Shown here one piece after another: positions 1 through 7,195 of a DNA stretch of 16,701 bases. Position numbers and translations under genes: made by a program. Source of the stretch: an uncultured Erysipelotrichaceae bacterium (GTDB taxonomy: Bacteria > Bacillota_I > Bacilli_A > RFN20 > CAG-288); assembly GCA_902771745.1 (NCBI GenBank), contig CACXYG010000010.1:1-16701 (forward strand), read 5' to 3'. The stretch's first letter is position 1; each line of letters begins with the position of its first letter. Under the pieces are notes generated by a model that was given only the letters and a program-made list of their open reading frames with translations, was not told the origin of the DNA and did not search any database.

Positions 1-6
1 AGGACT

Positions 7-88
7 AAAGTTAGCCGTGATTAACTTTGTATATCATAACCTTTCTCTTCTCTATAGTCAAAAGAAAAGTTAAATTATGCTAACTTCT
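7..88. promoter_or_regulatory. Pair of matching palindromes, candidate operator sites
   Basis: Two inverted repeats share the arm AAAGTTA. The first has AAAGTTA at 7-13 and TAACTTT at 22-28. The second has AAAGTTA at 67-73 and TAACTTC at 82-88. Both have 8-base spacers of unrelated sequence, and they start exactly 60 bp apart. Conserved arms around unconserved spacers of equal length are typical of sites for a dimeric DNA-binding protein. The regulated gene could be the GGDEF gene at 319 or one left of the window. No regulator is identified. The rest of 89-318 is AT-rich and I see no gene in it. Confidence 0.4.
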
Positions 89-267
89 ACGATAATAAGG
101 ATACTATTAACCTTAAATAGAAATTGAGACATGTTGAAATAACAGGCCCAAAAAAATTTTAAAAGCAACACCACAAAAAGAAATGTCGCAGAATATTTCA
201 AAAGTAATTAGACAGTTGTTTTATAACTCAAGCTAAAGAAAAATAAATAACAAAAGTATTAAAAAAT

Positions 268-306
268 CGGTGTTTATACACAAAAAATATGTTTTAATAA
301 AAACCG
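268..306 (+). promoter_or_regulatory. Possible hairpin before the GGDEF gene start
   Basis: CGGT-g-TTTA (268-276) can pair with TAAA-a-ACCG (298-306), giving 8 base pairs with one mismatch around a 21-base AT-rich loop. It ends about 12 bases before the ATG at 319 and covers part of the only weak ribosome-binding sequence (CCGGAAAA). It could affect translation start, but no compensatory evidence is available. Confidence 0.2.
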
Positions 307-318
307 GAAAAACTGCTT

Positions 319-1497
319 ATGGAAACAGAAAAACAAAAGAAAATCAAGGCCTTCTTCGGCTTAGAAAGACTCACACCTTACGAAAAACAATACATCGATC
401 ATAAGAACATGGTCATCATGAGATGGTTGACTGGTTTCTTATGCGTCATCGTTTTATTTGCAATGATCTTCTTCAACCTCATCTTCAAACCTGACGATCC
501 CGCCTTCAGAGAACTCTACTACTCTCCCTTATGGTTCTATGGACATATCATCTCCTATTCTTCTCTCTTCATCATCTCTGTTTATATGTTTATTGTTTCT
601 TCTATCTATCTGAAACAGAAGAAAAAGAAGATGCCTCATGGATTTATCATCTTCAACCTGTATCTCTTCTTGACCATCTATAACGGCTTTGGCATCTACA
701 TGTCGGCAACCGATTATCAAATCGGTGGACAGATCATCGGTATGGTCATCATCATGGCCGTCAGCTATCTTGTCTTCAACCTTCATCCGATCGGTGCCTT
801 TGTCTCACTATCTTGTTATCTGAGCAGTTTCTTTGTCATCATCACCTACATTCCATTAATCGATAAATCTGTCTTCCCTGAGCCGTTGATGATGGTCGAT
901 TCCATGTTGATCGTTTATGCCGCTATCTTATACTTCGCTGGTATTGTCGTCTCTATCTTTGCTTATAAGAACACCATCAAAGCTGCTCGTAACCAATTCG
1001 CCTTAGAAGAACTCAACATGCAGTTAGCAGAATTATCCATGACGGATGATTTGACTGACTTATCCAACAGAGTCGCCTTAAAGACCAACTTGGCCAAGTT
1101 CTATCACAACGAGCTCAACCTCATGATGATCGATATTGATAACTTCAAGAAGTTGAATGACACCTATGGTCATCAGATCGGCGATGAAGTCTTGAAAACA
1201 TTCGCTAGCCTGCTTGTCGACGCCTTTGGTAAAAACAATGTCTATCGTTATGGTGGTGATGAATTCCTAATTGTGTCTAATGAATCGGTCATCGATTTCA
1301 AAAAGAAGTTAAAGCATCTCCGTTCCAAAGTCGGTTCTTATCACTATCGTGGTAATGAACTATGTTTCTCTAGCGGTTACTATCATAACTTCATGGCCAA
1401 CCATGAAGAATTCTCCAAAGCCCTGGAAGAAGCCGATAAAAGACTCTACTATTCCAAGAATCACGGAAAGAACATCGATACAGCCACAATCATGTAA
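319..1497 (+). CDS. Membrane-anchored GGDEF-domain diguanylate cyclase
   Basis: Predicted to make cyclic di-GMP from two GTP at the membrane. The N-terminal half has about six hydrophobic segments (roughly residues 32-56, 72-97, 108-128, 136-155, 157-181 and 195-216). A short helical linker follows, then a GGDEF domain from about 240 to 385. Conserved features include DDLTDLSNR (243-251), metal-binding Asp in IDIDNFKKLND (271-281) and the intact active loop YGGDEF (311-316). The usual inhibitory I-site RxxD just before the loop is absent (Phe303 and Asn306 occupy those places), so product inhibition is not expected. There is no EAL or PAS domain; the membrane part is probably the sensor, with unknown signal. 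The start has only a weak ribosome-binding site. It stands alone and runs towards nrdG, sharing a terminator with it. Confidence 0.9.
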   Translation: METEKQKKIKAFFGLERLTPYEKQYIDHKNMVIMRWLTGFLCVIVLFAMIFFNLIFKPDDPAFRELYYSPLWFYGHIISYSSLFIISVYMFIVSSIYLKQKKKKMPHGFIIFNLYLFLTIYNGFGIYMSATDYQIGGQIIGMVIIMAVSYLVFNLHPIGAFVSLSCYLSSFFVIITYIPLIDKSVFPEPLMMVDSMLIVYAAILYFAGIVVSIFAYKNTIKAARNQFALEELNMQLAELSMTDDLTDLSNRVALKTNLAKFYHNELNLMMIDIDNFKKLNDTYGHQIGDEVLKTFASLLVDAFGKNNVYRYGGDEFLIVSNESVIDFKKKLKHLRSKVGSYHYRGNELCFSSGYYHNFMANHEEFSKALEEADKRLYYSKNHGKNIDTATIM

Positions 1498-1504
1498 GAT
1501 AAAA

Positions 1505-1535
1505 ACTCCTGACACGCGTCAGGAGTTTCTTTTAT
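1505..1535. terminator. Bidirectional intrinsic terminator between GGDEF gene and nrdG
   Basis: A perfect 9-bp stem, ACTCCTGAC (1505-1513) with GTCAGGAGT (1518-1526), closes on a 4-base loop. TTTCTTTTA follows on the plus strand, and AAAAA precedes it, giving a T tract on the minus strand. It therefore serves both convergent genes. The stem overlaps the last codons and the TGA stop (1519-1521) of nrdG. Confidence 0.85.
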
Positions 1536-2058
1536 TGTTGAGAGGAGATAAGACAATCTCTCCTTTTTTTCTCGTCTCTTTCATATCGATGATACGCTGA
1601 TTTGCACTACCGCGGAAATTCAGCGTGATATCTAATAGTTTGATCATGAATCTACCATCGACTAAGATATCGATACTATCTAAGATCTCATCAGTATATT
1701 CCGTATGACGACAACCACCAGGAGCGAGTTCCGTATCATAAAGGAAGCCAGAATACATCCAGATGGTTCTATTTGGCAATTCCGACTTGACCCTGCGGAT
1801 GAGTTTTACCACCTCTTTTTGATTTTCAATCTCAAAAGGTTCTCCACCAAGAATGGTAAGACCATCATAATAAGGTTTTTGTAATTCCTCGATGATGGAG
1901 TCTTCTACTTCCTTGGTATAAGGATGGCCAAACTTGAAATCCCAGGTCGCTGGCTGAAAACACCCTGGACAACAGTTGGTACAACCAGAGACAAATAAGG
2001 ACACACGAATGCCGGTGCCATTAGCGCTATCGGCTTTGATGATCTGACCATAATACAT
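1519..2058 (-). CDS. nrdG: Anaerobic ribonucleotide reductase activating protein (radical SAM)
   Basis: NrdG is the radical S-adenosylmethionine activase that installs the glycyl radical on NrdD. The product has 179 residues, close to the usual family length. The 4Fe-4S cluster motif CxxxCxxC is present at Cys26, Cys30 and Cys33, within the stretch SGCTNCCPGCFQPATW typical of NrdG. The GGEPF motif near residue 92 is the SAM-binding glycine-rich segment of the radical SAM fold. The ATG is preceded by a strong AGGGGAGGT ribosome-binding site. It lies 62 bp downstream of nrdD on the same strand, so the two form an activase-enzyme pair. A terminator-like hairpin sits in that gap, and its own 3' end is built into the convergent terminator. 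Confidence 0.95.
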   Translation of the reverse strand: MYYGQIIKADSANGTGIRVSLFVSGCTNCCPGCFQPATWDFKFGHPYTKEVEDSIIEELQKPYYDGLTILGGEPFEIENQKEVVKLIRRVKSELPNRTIWMYSGFLYDTELAPGGCRHTEYTDEILDSIDILVDGRFMIKLLDITLNFRGSANQRIIDMKETRKKGEIVLSPLNNKRNS

Positions 2059-2079
2059 AAATCTCTACCTCCCCTTAAG

Positions 2080-2115
2080 AAAAATCCTTCATAGAGCAAA
2101 CGGCCCTATGAAGGA
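2080..2115 (-). terminator. Terminator or attenuator hairpin between nrdD and nrdG
   Basis: On the minus strand a perfect 10-bp stem TCCTTCATAG / CTATGAAGGA (2115-2106 with 2094-2085) encloses an 11-base loop and is followed directly by five T residues (2084-2080). This is a good intrinsic terminator. No separate nrdG promoter can fit between its T tract and the nrdG ribosome-binding site, so nrdG is probably expressed by read-through. Confidence 0.75.
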
Positions 2116-2120
2116 ATATT

Positions 2121-4436
2121 TTACTTTTCTTCTTTTCTTTCGGCCTGTTCTTTCATCTCTTCATCGACGTCACAAACGCCGCAGGAAAGATGGAGAACAC
2201 GATCCTGAATCTCTTGTGTTCTACCCTGATTCCAGAACTGAGTTCCGATATAACCGCAAGTACGTCTGGTGACATGCATCTTGGACTGATCACGGTTGTG
2301 GCAGTTTGGACATTCCCAGACAAGCTTACCAGTCTCATCCTTGACAATCTTGATTTCACCATCATAACCGCAGACTTCACATAAGTCGGACTTGGTGTTC
2401 AACTCGGCGTAAAGAATGGTGTTATACATATGCTTCAAGATAGCTAAGACGGCTGGGATATTGTTCTGCATGTTTGGAACTTCAACATAGGAGACAGCAC
2501 CACCTGGAGATAACTTCTGGAAAGCAGCTTCCTTGGTGAGTTTATCAAACGCATCGATGTTCTCTCTGACATTGACATGATAAGAGTTGGTGATGTAGTT
2601 ATGATCGGTGACACCCTTGATGATACCAAATCTCTTCTGTAAGCACTTGGCGAACTTGTAGGTGGTAGATTCTAGTGGAGTGCCATAGACGGAATAGTCG
2701 ATATTCTCTTCCTTCTTCCACTGCTGACACTTGTCATTGAGCATCTGCATGATGGCAAGACCAAAAGCCTTTCCTTCTTCCGAAGTGTGAGAAACACCCT
2801 TCATGTAATAGACCGTTTCCGCCAAACCAGCATAACCTAAGGAGATGGTGGAATAGCCGTTGAAGAGTAACTTATCGATGGTTTCACCTGGCTGGAGTCT
2901 AGCCAAAGCGCCATCCTGCCATAAGATTGGAGCAACATCACTAGGAGTGCCCATCAAACGGTCATGACGAGCCTGTAAAGCTCTATGGCAGAGATCGAGT
3001 CTCTTTTCCATGATTTTCCAGAACTTCTCTTCATCCTTACCAGAAGAACAAGCAGCATCGACAAGGTTGATGGTGACAACACCCTGGTTGAAACGACCAT
3101 AGTATTTATGCTTGCCTTCGACAAAGTCGATGGCATCGCCGATATTGCCTTTACCCGCATCGGTAAAACGATCAGGAGTGAGGAAAGAACGGCAACCCAT
3201 ACATGGATAACAGTCACCTTTGAGTTCCATGGATTCCTTTTCCGAAATATAGTCTGGAACCATACGTTTGGCGGTACATTCAGCCGCTAACTTGGTGAGA
3301 TAGAAATACTTACCGGATTCATCGATATTATTTTCCTGTAAGACATAGATGAGCTTCGGGAAGGCTGGGGTGATATAAGCACCAGTTCTATCCTTGACAC
3401 CTAAGATTCTCTGCTTGAGCATGACTTCGATGATCAAGGCAAGGTCATCTCTGGTCTGACCTTCAGGGACTTCATTTAAATATAAGAAGACCGTGACAAA
3501 TGGTGCCTGACCATTGGTGGACTGTAAGGTGATGAGCTGATACTGGATGGTCTGACAACCGGATTCAATTTCCTTCTGAACTTCAAGCTCGACAAGTTCC
3601 TTGAACTTTTCTTCGGTGGTAGTGATACCAGCGGCTTCAAACTCACTCTTCAATCTCTTGGTGATCTTGTTACGAGAAATATCGACAAATGGTGCTAAAT
3701 GAGACATGGTGATGGTCTGACCACCATATTGGCTGGAAGCGACCTGAGCAACGATCTGACTCGCGACGGTACAAGCGGTGATAAAAGAGTGTGGTTTATC
3801 GATCTTGGTACCGGAAATGCAGGTGCCATTCTGAAGCATATCATTGAGGTTGACCAAGCAGCAATTGTGCATGTGCTGGGCAAAATAGTCAGCATCATGG
3901 AAATGGATAACACCTTCTCTATGAGCTTCGACAATATCAGGAGAGAGCAAGTATTTGCCAGTGTAGTATCTCGACCATTCACCAGCCATATAGTCTCTCT
4001 GGACAGAGAGGATGGTTGGGTTCTTGTTGGAGTTTTCCTGTTTGACTTCTTCGTTATCTCTTTCCACGACACCAGAAATCTTCTGATCGATATCAGACAT
4101 TTTTCTGTCTTCGTTGTGCTTATAACGATAAGTGATATATAAACGGGCGACCTTGTGCTTACCAGAAGCCATCAAGGCGTCTTCGACCTTATCCTGAATC
4201 TCTTCAACCGAAAGGTCACGACCAGCATTCTGGGCATCTTTCTTGATGCCTTCGGCAATCTGTGTAATCTGTTCGTCAGTAAGACGTTCAGAGATAATAC
4301 CTTCTTCGTTATTGGCCTTGCGAATCGCATTTTCAATCTTCACAATATCGAATGGAACACGTTCACCAGAACGCTTCATAACGCAGATCTTTGGTTCAAC
4401 GTAATCCATGTTACCATCTAATAATTCGTCATACAT
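2121..4436 (-). CDS. nrdD: Anaerobic (class III) ribonucleoside-triphosphate reductase
   Basis: Reduces ribonucleoside triphosphates to dNTPs without oxygen, using a glycyl radical. An N-terminal ATP-cone (about residues 12-105, starting ICVMKRSGERVPFDIVKIENAI) gives allosteric control. The large middle region is the ten-stranded barrel with the radical-accepting Cys region CYPCMGCRSFL. Near the C-terminus a zinc site is formed by two CxxC pairs (about residues 686-689 and 709-712), followed by the glycyl radical loop RRTCGYIG (Gly near 728). The chosen start is the ATG at 4436, because GGAGG lies 8 bases before it; a TTG at 4451 is in frame, but that Shine-Dalgarno would then fall inside the gene. 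Length (771) is normal. It is followed by nrdG, and is divergent from the ABC-F gene. Confidence 0.96.
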   Translation of the reverse strand: MYDELLDGNMDYVEPKICVMKRSGERVPFDIVKIENAIRKANNEEGIISERLTDEQITQIAEGIKKDAQNAGRDLSVEEIQDKVEDALMASGKHKVARLYITYRYKHNEDRKMSDIDQKISGVVERDNEEVKQENSNKNPTILSVQRDYMAGEWSRYYTGKYLLSPDIVEAHREGVIHFHDADYFAQHMHNCCLVNLNDMLQNGTCISGTKIDKPHSFITACTVASQIVAQVASSQYGGQTITMSHLAPFVDISRNKITKRLKSEFEAAGITTTEEKFKELVELEVQKEIESGCQTIQYQLITLQSTNGQAPFVTVFLYLNEVPEGQTRDDLALIIEVMLKQRILGVKDRTGAYITPAFPKLIYVLQENNIDESGKYFYLTKLAAECTAKRMVPDYISEKESMELKGDCYPCMGCRSFLTPDRFTDAGKGNIGDAIDFVEGKHKYYGRFNQGVVTINLVDAACSSGKDEEKFWKIMEKRLDLCHRALQARHDRLMGTPSDVAPILWQDGALARLQPGETIDKLLFNGYSTISLGYAGLAETVYYMKGVSHTSEEGKAFGLAIMQMLNDKCQQWKKEENIDYSVYGTPLESTTYKFAKCLQKRFGIIKGVTDHNYITNSYHVNVRENIDAFDKLTKEAAFQKLSPGGAVSYVEVPNMQNNIPAVLAILKHMYNTILYAELNTKSDLCEVCGYDGEIKIVKDETGKLVWECPNCHNRDQSKMHVTRRTCGYIGTQFWNQGRTQEIQDRVLHLSCGVCDVDEEMKEQAERKEEK

Positions 4437-4463
4437 AATAGAAACCTCCAAGTAGCAAACATA

Positions 4464-4539
4464 AAAAGACCCTTTAAGGCCAATTCAACGAAAACGATGA
4501 TTTTCGCACTTCTAATTGTAGGTTAAAAGACCCTCTAAG
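4464..4539 (-). promoter_or_regulatory. nrdD promoter with a repeated candidate operator
   Basis: Reading the minus strand, TTTACT (4543-4538) and TACAAT (4520-4515) are separated by 17 bases, a plausible -35/-10 pair. The spacer holds CTTAGAGGGTCTTTT (4539-4525), and nearly the same 15-mer, CTTAAAGGGTCTTTT (4478-4464), recurs downstream in the leader with one difference. A small hairpin (CGAAAA with TTTTCG, 4489-4506) lies between them. The repeat does not match the usual NrdR box as I know it, so the cognate regulator is unknown. Confidence 0.45.
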
Positions 4540-4644
4540 TAAATGATTTTGCACCCAAAAAACAATGAAAATTTTTTCACAAAAATATAGTCATTTTTTA
4601 GTACATTTTGGAACCGTTTTTCACTAGGAAAAGCGTTTCATTAT

Positions 4645-4676
4645 TGGTATAATGCAGCAGTTGTGTTAATGAGGTG
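4645..4676 (+). promoter_or_regulatory. Extended -10 promoter and ribosome-binding site of the ABC-F gene
   Basis: TGGTATAAT at 4645-4653 is a perfect extended -10 element; no good -35 is needed or seen. The leader is very short. GAGGTG at 4671-4676 lies 6 bases before the ATG at 4683, which decides the start in favour of that ATG over the in-frame GTG at 4674 that overlaps the ribosome-binding site. Confidence 0.65.
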
Positions 4677-4682
4677 TTGAAA

Positions 4683-6266
4683 ATGTTGCAATTGTCAAAT
4701 ATCAGTATGCAGTTCGGAGGCCGCGTCTTATACAAAGACGTCAATGTCTCTTTTACCCCCGGCGAATGCTTTGGTATCATCGGTGCCAATGGTGCTGGTA
4801 AGTCTACCTTACTCAGAATCATCTCTGGTGATTTAGAGCCCACCGATGGCCATGTCATACTCGATCCTAAAGAAAGACTTTCCGTGTTAAAGCAAGATCA
4901 TGATGCTTTTGATGAATATACCGTCTTAAGAACCGTCTTGATGGGTTATCCAAGATTGATTCAGATCATGGATGAAAAAGATGCGTTATATGCAAAACCG
5001 GATTTCAGTGAAGAAGATGGTGTCAAAGCCGCTGAACTGGAAAACGAATTTGCGGAGATGGATGGTTGGAATGCTGAAACCGATGCGGAGACTCTTTTAG
5101 AATCTTTGGGTGTCTCTAAAGAAAAAGAACATACCTTGATGAAAGATATGGATGCCAGAGACAAGGTCAAAGTCTTATTGGCCCAGGCCTTATTTGGTAA
5201 TCCTGATATCCTAGTCTTAGATGAACCTACCAACAATCTGGATGAAAGAGCCTGCCGTTGGTTAGAGGAATTCCTCATCGAATTCGAAAATACCGTCTTG
5301 ATCGTCTCTCATGACCGTTACTTCTTAAATAAAGTCTGTACGAGAATCCTGGATGTCGACTATAACGAGATCAACATCTTCTCTGGTAACTATGACTTCT
5401 GGTATCAGTCTTCTCAGCTTTTGCAGCAGCAGATGAGAGATCAGAACAAGAAGAAAGAAGAACGCATCAAAGAATTACAGGACTTTATCCGTCGCTTTGC
5501 TGCTAATGCTGCTAAATCCAAGCAGGCTACTTCCCGTAAGAAAGCTTTAGATAAAATCGAATTAGAAGAGATGAAACCATCCAGCCGTAAATATCCATTC
5601 ATCTCCTTTAGAAGTGAATATCAGTTAGGTAAAGATGTCCTTGAAGTTCATGAAGCTACCAAAGAAGGTTACTTCAAGAACTTAGAGTTCACCGTCAAGA
5701 ACACCGATAAAATCGCCTTTATTGCGGACAACTCCCTTGCCATCAGCAAACTCTTTGATATCTTAGCCGGCAAAGACACCTTGGACAAAGGTGAATTCAA
5801 GTGGGGAAAGACCACCAAGCCAACCTATATCCCAAGCAACTTTGCCGAATTCGATAACGTCAAATCCAATCTCGTCAACTACCTCAGACCCTATGCTAAA
5901 GAAACCACCGATGTCTATCTTCGCGGTTTCTTAGGAAGAATGCTCTTCACCGGTGAAGAAGCCTTAAAGAGCGTTTCTGTTCTCTCTGGTGGTGAGAAAG
6001 TCAGACTACGTTTCTGCAAAGTCATGTTAGACCCAGGAAACGTCATCATGCTTGACGATCCAACTAACCACCTCGACCTGGAATCCATCACTTCCTTAAA
6101 CAAAGGTATGAAGGAAGCCGAACACACTGTCATGCTCTTTTCTTCTCACGATAGAGAATTGCTCAACACCATCGCCAACAGAATCATCTACATCAAAGCC
6201 GATGGCTCCTATATCGATAGAGAGATGACCTACGAAGACTTCTTGACTTACTTAGATACGTTATAA
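4683..6266 (+). CDS. ABC-F family ATPase (YkpA/YbiT-like translation factor)
   Basis: A soluble protein of two ATP-binding cassettes without membrane segments, so a ribosome-acting ABC-F factor and not a transporter. NBD1 has Walker A GANGAGKST (34-42), Walker B with catalytic Glu in LVLDEPTNNLD (about 177-187) and the switch His in VSHDRYF. Its signature motif is degenerate (DMDARDKVKVLLAQAL), as seen in the YkpA/YbiT branch. A charged linker (about 245-300) corresponds to the P-site tRNA interaction motif. NBD2 keeps LSGGEK (about 434-439) and the His switch (SSHDREL), but its P-loop reads ADNSLAIS with no Lys, and the Walker B acid is LDDPTNHLD with Asp in place of Glu. NBD2 is therefore probably a weak or non-hydrolysing site. 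An antibiotic-resistance role is less likely than a housekeeping one. It ends in the repeat that bounds the island. Confidence 0.88.
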   Translation: MLQLSNISMQFGGRVLYKDVNVSFTPGECFGIIGANGAGKSTLLRIISGDLEPTDGHVILDPKERLSVLKQDHDAFDEYTVLRTVLMGYPRLIQIMDEKDALYAKPDFSEEDGVKAAELENEFAEMDGWNAETDAETLLESLGVSKEKEHTLMKDMDARDKVKVLLAQALFGNPDILVLDEPTNNLDERACRWLEEFLIEFENTVLIVSHDRYFLNKVCTRILDVDYNEINIFSGNYDFWYQSSQLLQQQMRDQNKKKEERIKELQDFIRRFAANAAKSKQATSRKKALDKIELEEMKPSSRKYPFISFRSEYQLGKDVLEVHEATKEGYFKNLEFTVKNTDKIAFIADNSLAISKLFDILAGKDTLDKGEFKWGKTTKPTYIPSNFAEFDNVKSNLVNYLRPYAKETTDVYLRGFLGRMLFTGEEALKSVSVLSGGEKVRLRFCKVMLDPGNVIMLDDPTNHLDLESITSLNKGMKEAEHTVMLFSSHDRELLNTIANRIIYIKADGSYIDREMTYEDFLTYLDTL

Positions 6267-6334
6267 AACAAAAAAATAGATTCAGACCTGACACACAAGT
6301 TGTTAAGTCTGAATCTATTTTATTTTGTGATGAT
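6261..6334. repeat. Left copy of the 74-bp direct repeat flanking the island
   Basis: Identical to 8820-8893 over 74 bp. It begins with the final Leu codon and stop (TTA TAA) of the ABC-F gene, contains the terminator and ends in GTGATGAT. The two copies bracket the XRE regulator and the three-gene operon, suggesting the island arose or entered by recombination at this terminator. Confidence 0.95.
6273..6326. terminator. Bidirectional terminator after the ABC-F gene
   Basis: A 15-bp perfect stem (6273-6287 with 6307-6321, core AATAGATTCAGAC / GTCTGAATCTATT) closes a 19-base loop. It is flanked by an A run on the left and TTTTATTTT on the right, so it can work on both strands. It is part of the 74-bp repeat. 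Confidence 0.85.
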
Positions 6335-6410
6335 GGTTGGTAACCAAATGATATGCTTCTTTAAGATGTTCTTGAACTGCAACATACTCGTACCGATACC
6401 AATAGAGATG
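6327..6410 (-). pseudogene. Relic fragment of a PTS IIC transporter gene
   Basis: This stretch matches 9154-9237, inside the PTS IIC gene, at 80 of 84 positions on the same strand. Three of the four differences fall at third codon positions and are synonymous in the PTS frame; the fourth changes Pro to His. It overlaps the 74-bp repeat by 8 bases (GTGATGAT), so the left flank is a copy of the PTS 3' region with about 260 bp deleted. The remaining 6411-6469 contains an imperfect hairpin (6416-6426 with 6439-6450) without a T tract and nothing else I recognise. Confidence 0.85.
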
Positions 6411-6469
6411 TCTTTGTTGAGGCATTAGTGTCGATTTTCAAATGCTTTCAACTAACGAGGTTTTTGATG

Positions 6470-6964
6470 TTATTTTTTCTGAATTGGGTAATCGTATTTA
6501 TCTAACAACTCTGTAAATGCCTGTTTGTAAAGTTCTGGTCTCATTATTTCGTATGCTGACCTTAGTTTATCTAATTCTTGTTTAAGTTTTCTAATTGTTT
6601 GTTCGTTTGAAGACAAAGTGACGAAATCAATATTTCCGTATGCGTTAAAACTTGCGGAATTCAGATTAAAAAGTCCGCTTGCTTCTAATTCTGTAATGTA
6701 TATTGCAGCATCTTTATAGGTCCTAACACTTGCATCATCAGAACCTTTTTTCCTTCCTAAGAGTAAATAGTCCAAAGATATGTCAAGTGTTTTGGCAATA
6801 ATAATTAAGTAATTTGATGATGGAAAGGAATGACCATTTTCCCATCCACTGATCATTTGAACTGTAGGTGCTCCTATAAGTTCTTTAAACTGTTCTTGAT
6901 TTAACTTTTTTGATTTCCTGATTTCAGCAAGTCGCTTACCGACTTCTTTTTTTAATTTATCCAT
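6470..6964 (-). CDS. XRE-family HTH transcriptional regulator
   Basis: Probable DNA-binding repressor of its own and the divergent operon's promoters. A Cro/C1-type helix-turn-helix covers about residues 8-68, with the typical pattern RLAEIRKSKKLNQEQF, then SGWENG and SSNYLIIIAKTLDISLDYLLLG. The middle (75-118) is not recognised, and a coiled-coil-like stretch (about 119-140) may support dimerisation. There is no peptidase or sensor domain. The ATG at 6964 has GAGGTT about 8 bases upstream. It is divergent from the three-gene operon at 7196, with a 231-bp shared region rich in AAGTAA half-sites. Codon use is more A/T-ending than in the flanking core genes, in line with transfer as part of the island. 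Confidence 0.85.
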   Translation of the reverse strand: MDKLKKEVGKRLAEIRKSKKLNQEQFKELIGAPTVQMISGWENGHSFPSSNYLIIIAKTLDISLDYLLLGRKKGSDDASVRTYKDAAIYITELEASGLFNLNSASFNAYGNIDFVTLSSNEQTIRKLKQELDKLRSAYEIMRPELYKQAFTELLDKYDYPIQKK

Positions 6965-6989
6965 CGAAATAACCTCAATTTATTGAAAC

Positions 6990-7076
6990 AAGTAAATTAT
7001 AGCAAAAAAATTACTTATTTAAGTAAAAGTCATTTCTTTAAATAAGCGTAAATAAAAAAATCATCTCATTTTACTT
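6990..7076. promoter_or_regulatory. Regulator promoter with a cluster of AAGTAA/TTACTT half-sites
   Basis: On the minus strand TATAAT (7001-6996) is a consensus -10 for the XRE gene. A palindrome TTACTT-ATTT-AAGTAA (7011-7026) lies where its -35 region should be. Further half-sites occur at 6990-6995 (AAGTAA) and near 7071-7076 (TTACTT), and an imperfect inverted repeat spans 7015-7044. This is a natural place for autoregulation and for control of the divergent operon. No strong plus-strand promoter is evident; GTGTATACAC (7163-7172), a perfect palindrome, holds a possible -10 TATACA. Confidence 0.5.
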
Positions 7077-7195
7077 TGTTCTCCAATCCAACGTTAAAAC
7101 AATGTTTTTTGAAAAGTGGGATTACATTAATAGTGGCAGCCACAACCATTTGTTTTTTCAAAGTGTATACACAATGAATAGAAAGAGGTGATTAT

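Noticed and set aside
3699..4142. Long open frame antisense to nrdD (147 codons), and other frames inside nrdD, ABC-F, PTS and dehydrogenase genes.
   Set aside because: They are shadows of strongly supported genes, lack ribosome-binding sites and show no protein-like motifs.
6416..6450. Imperfect hairpin after the XRE gene, considered as an attC-like site or terminator.
   Set aside because: No T tract on either strand, no consensus integron core site, and no integrase in the window.
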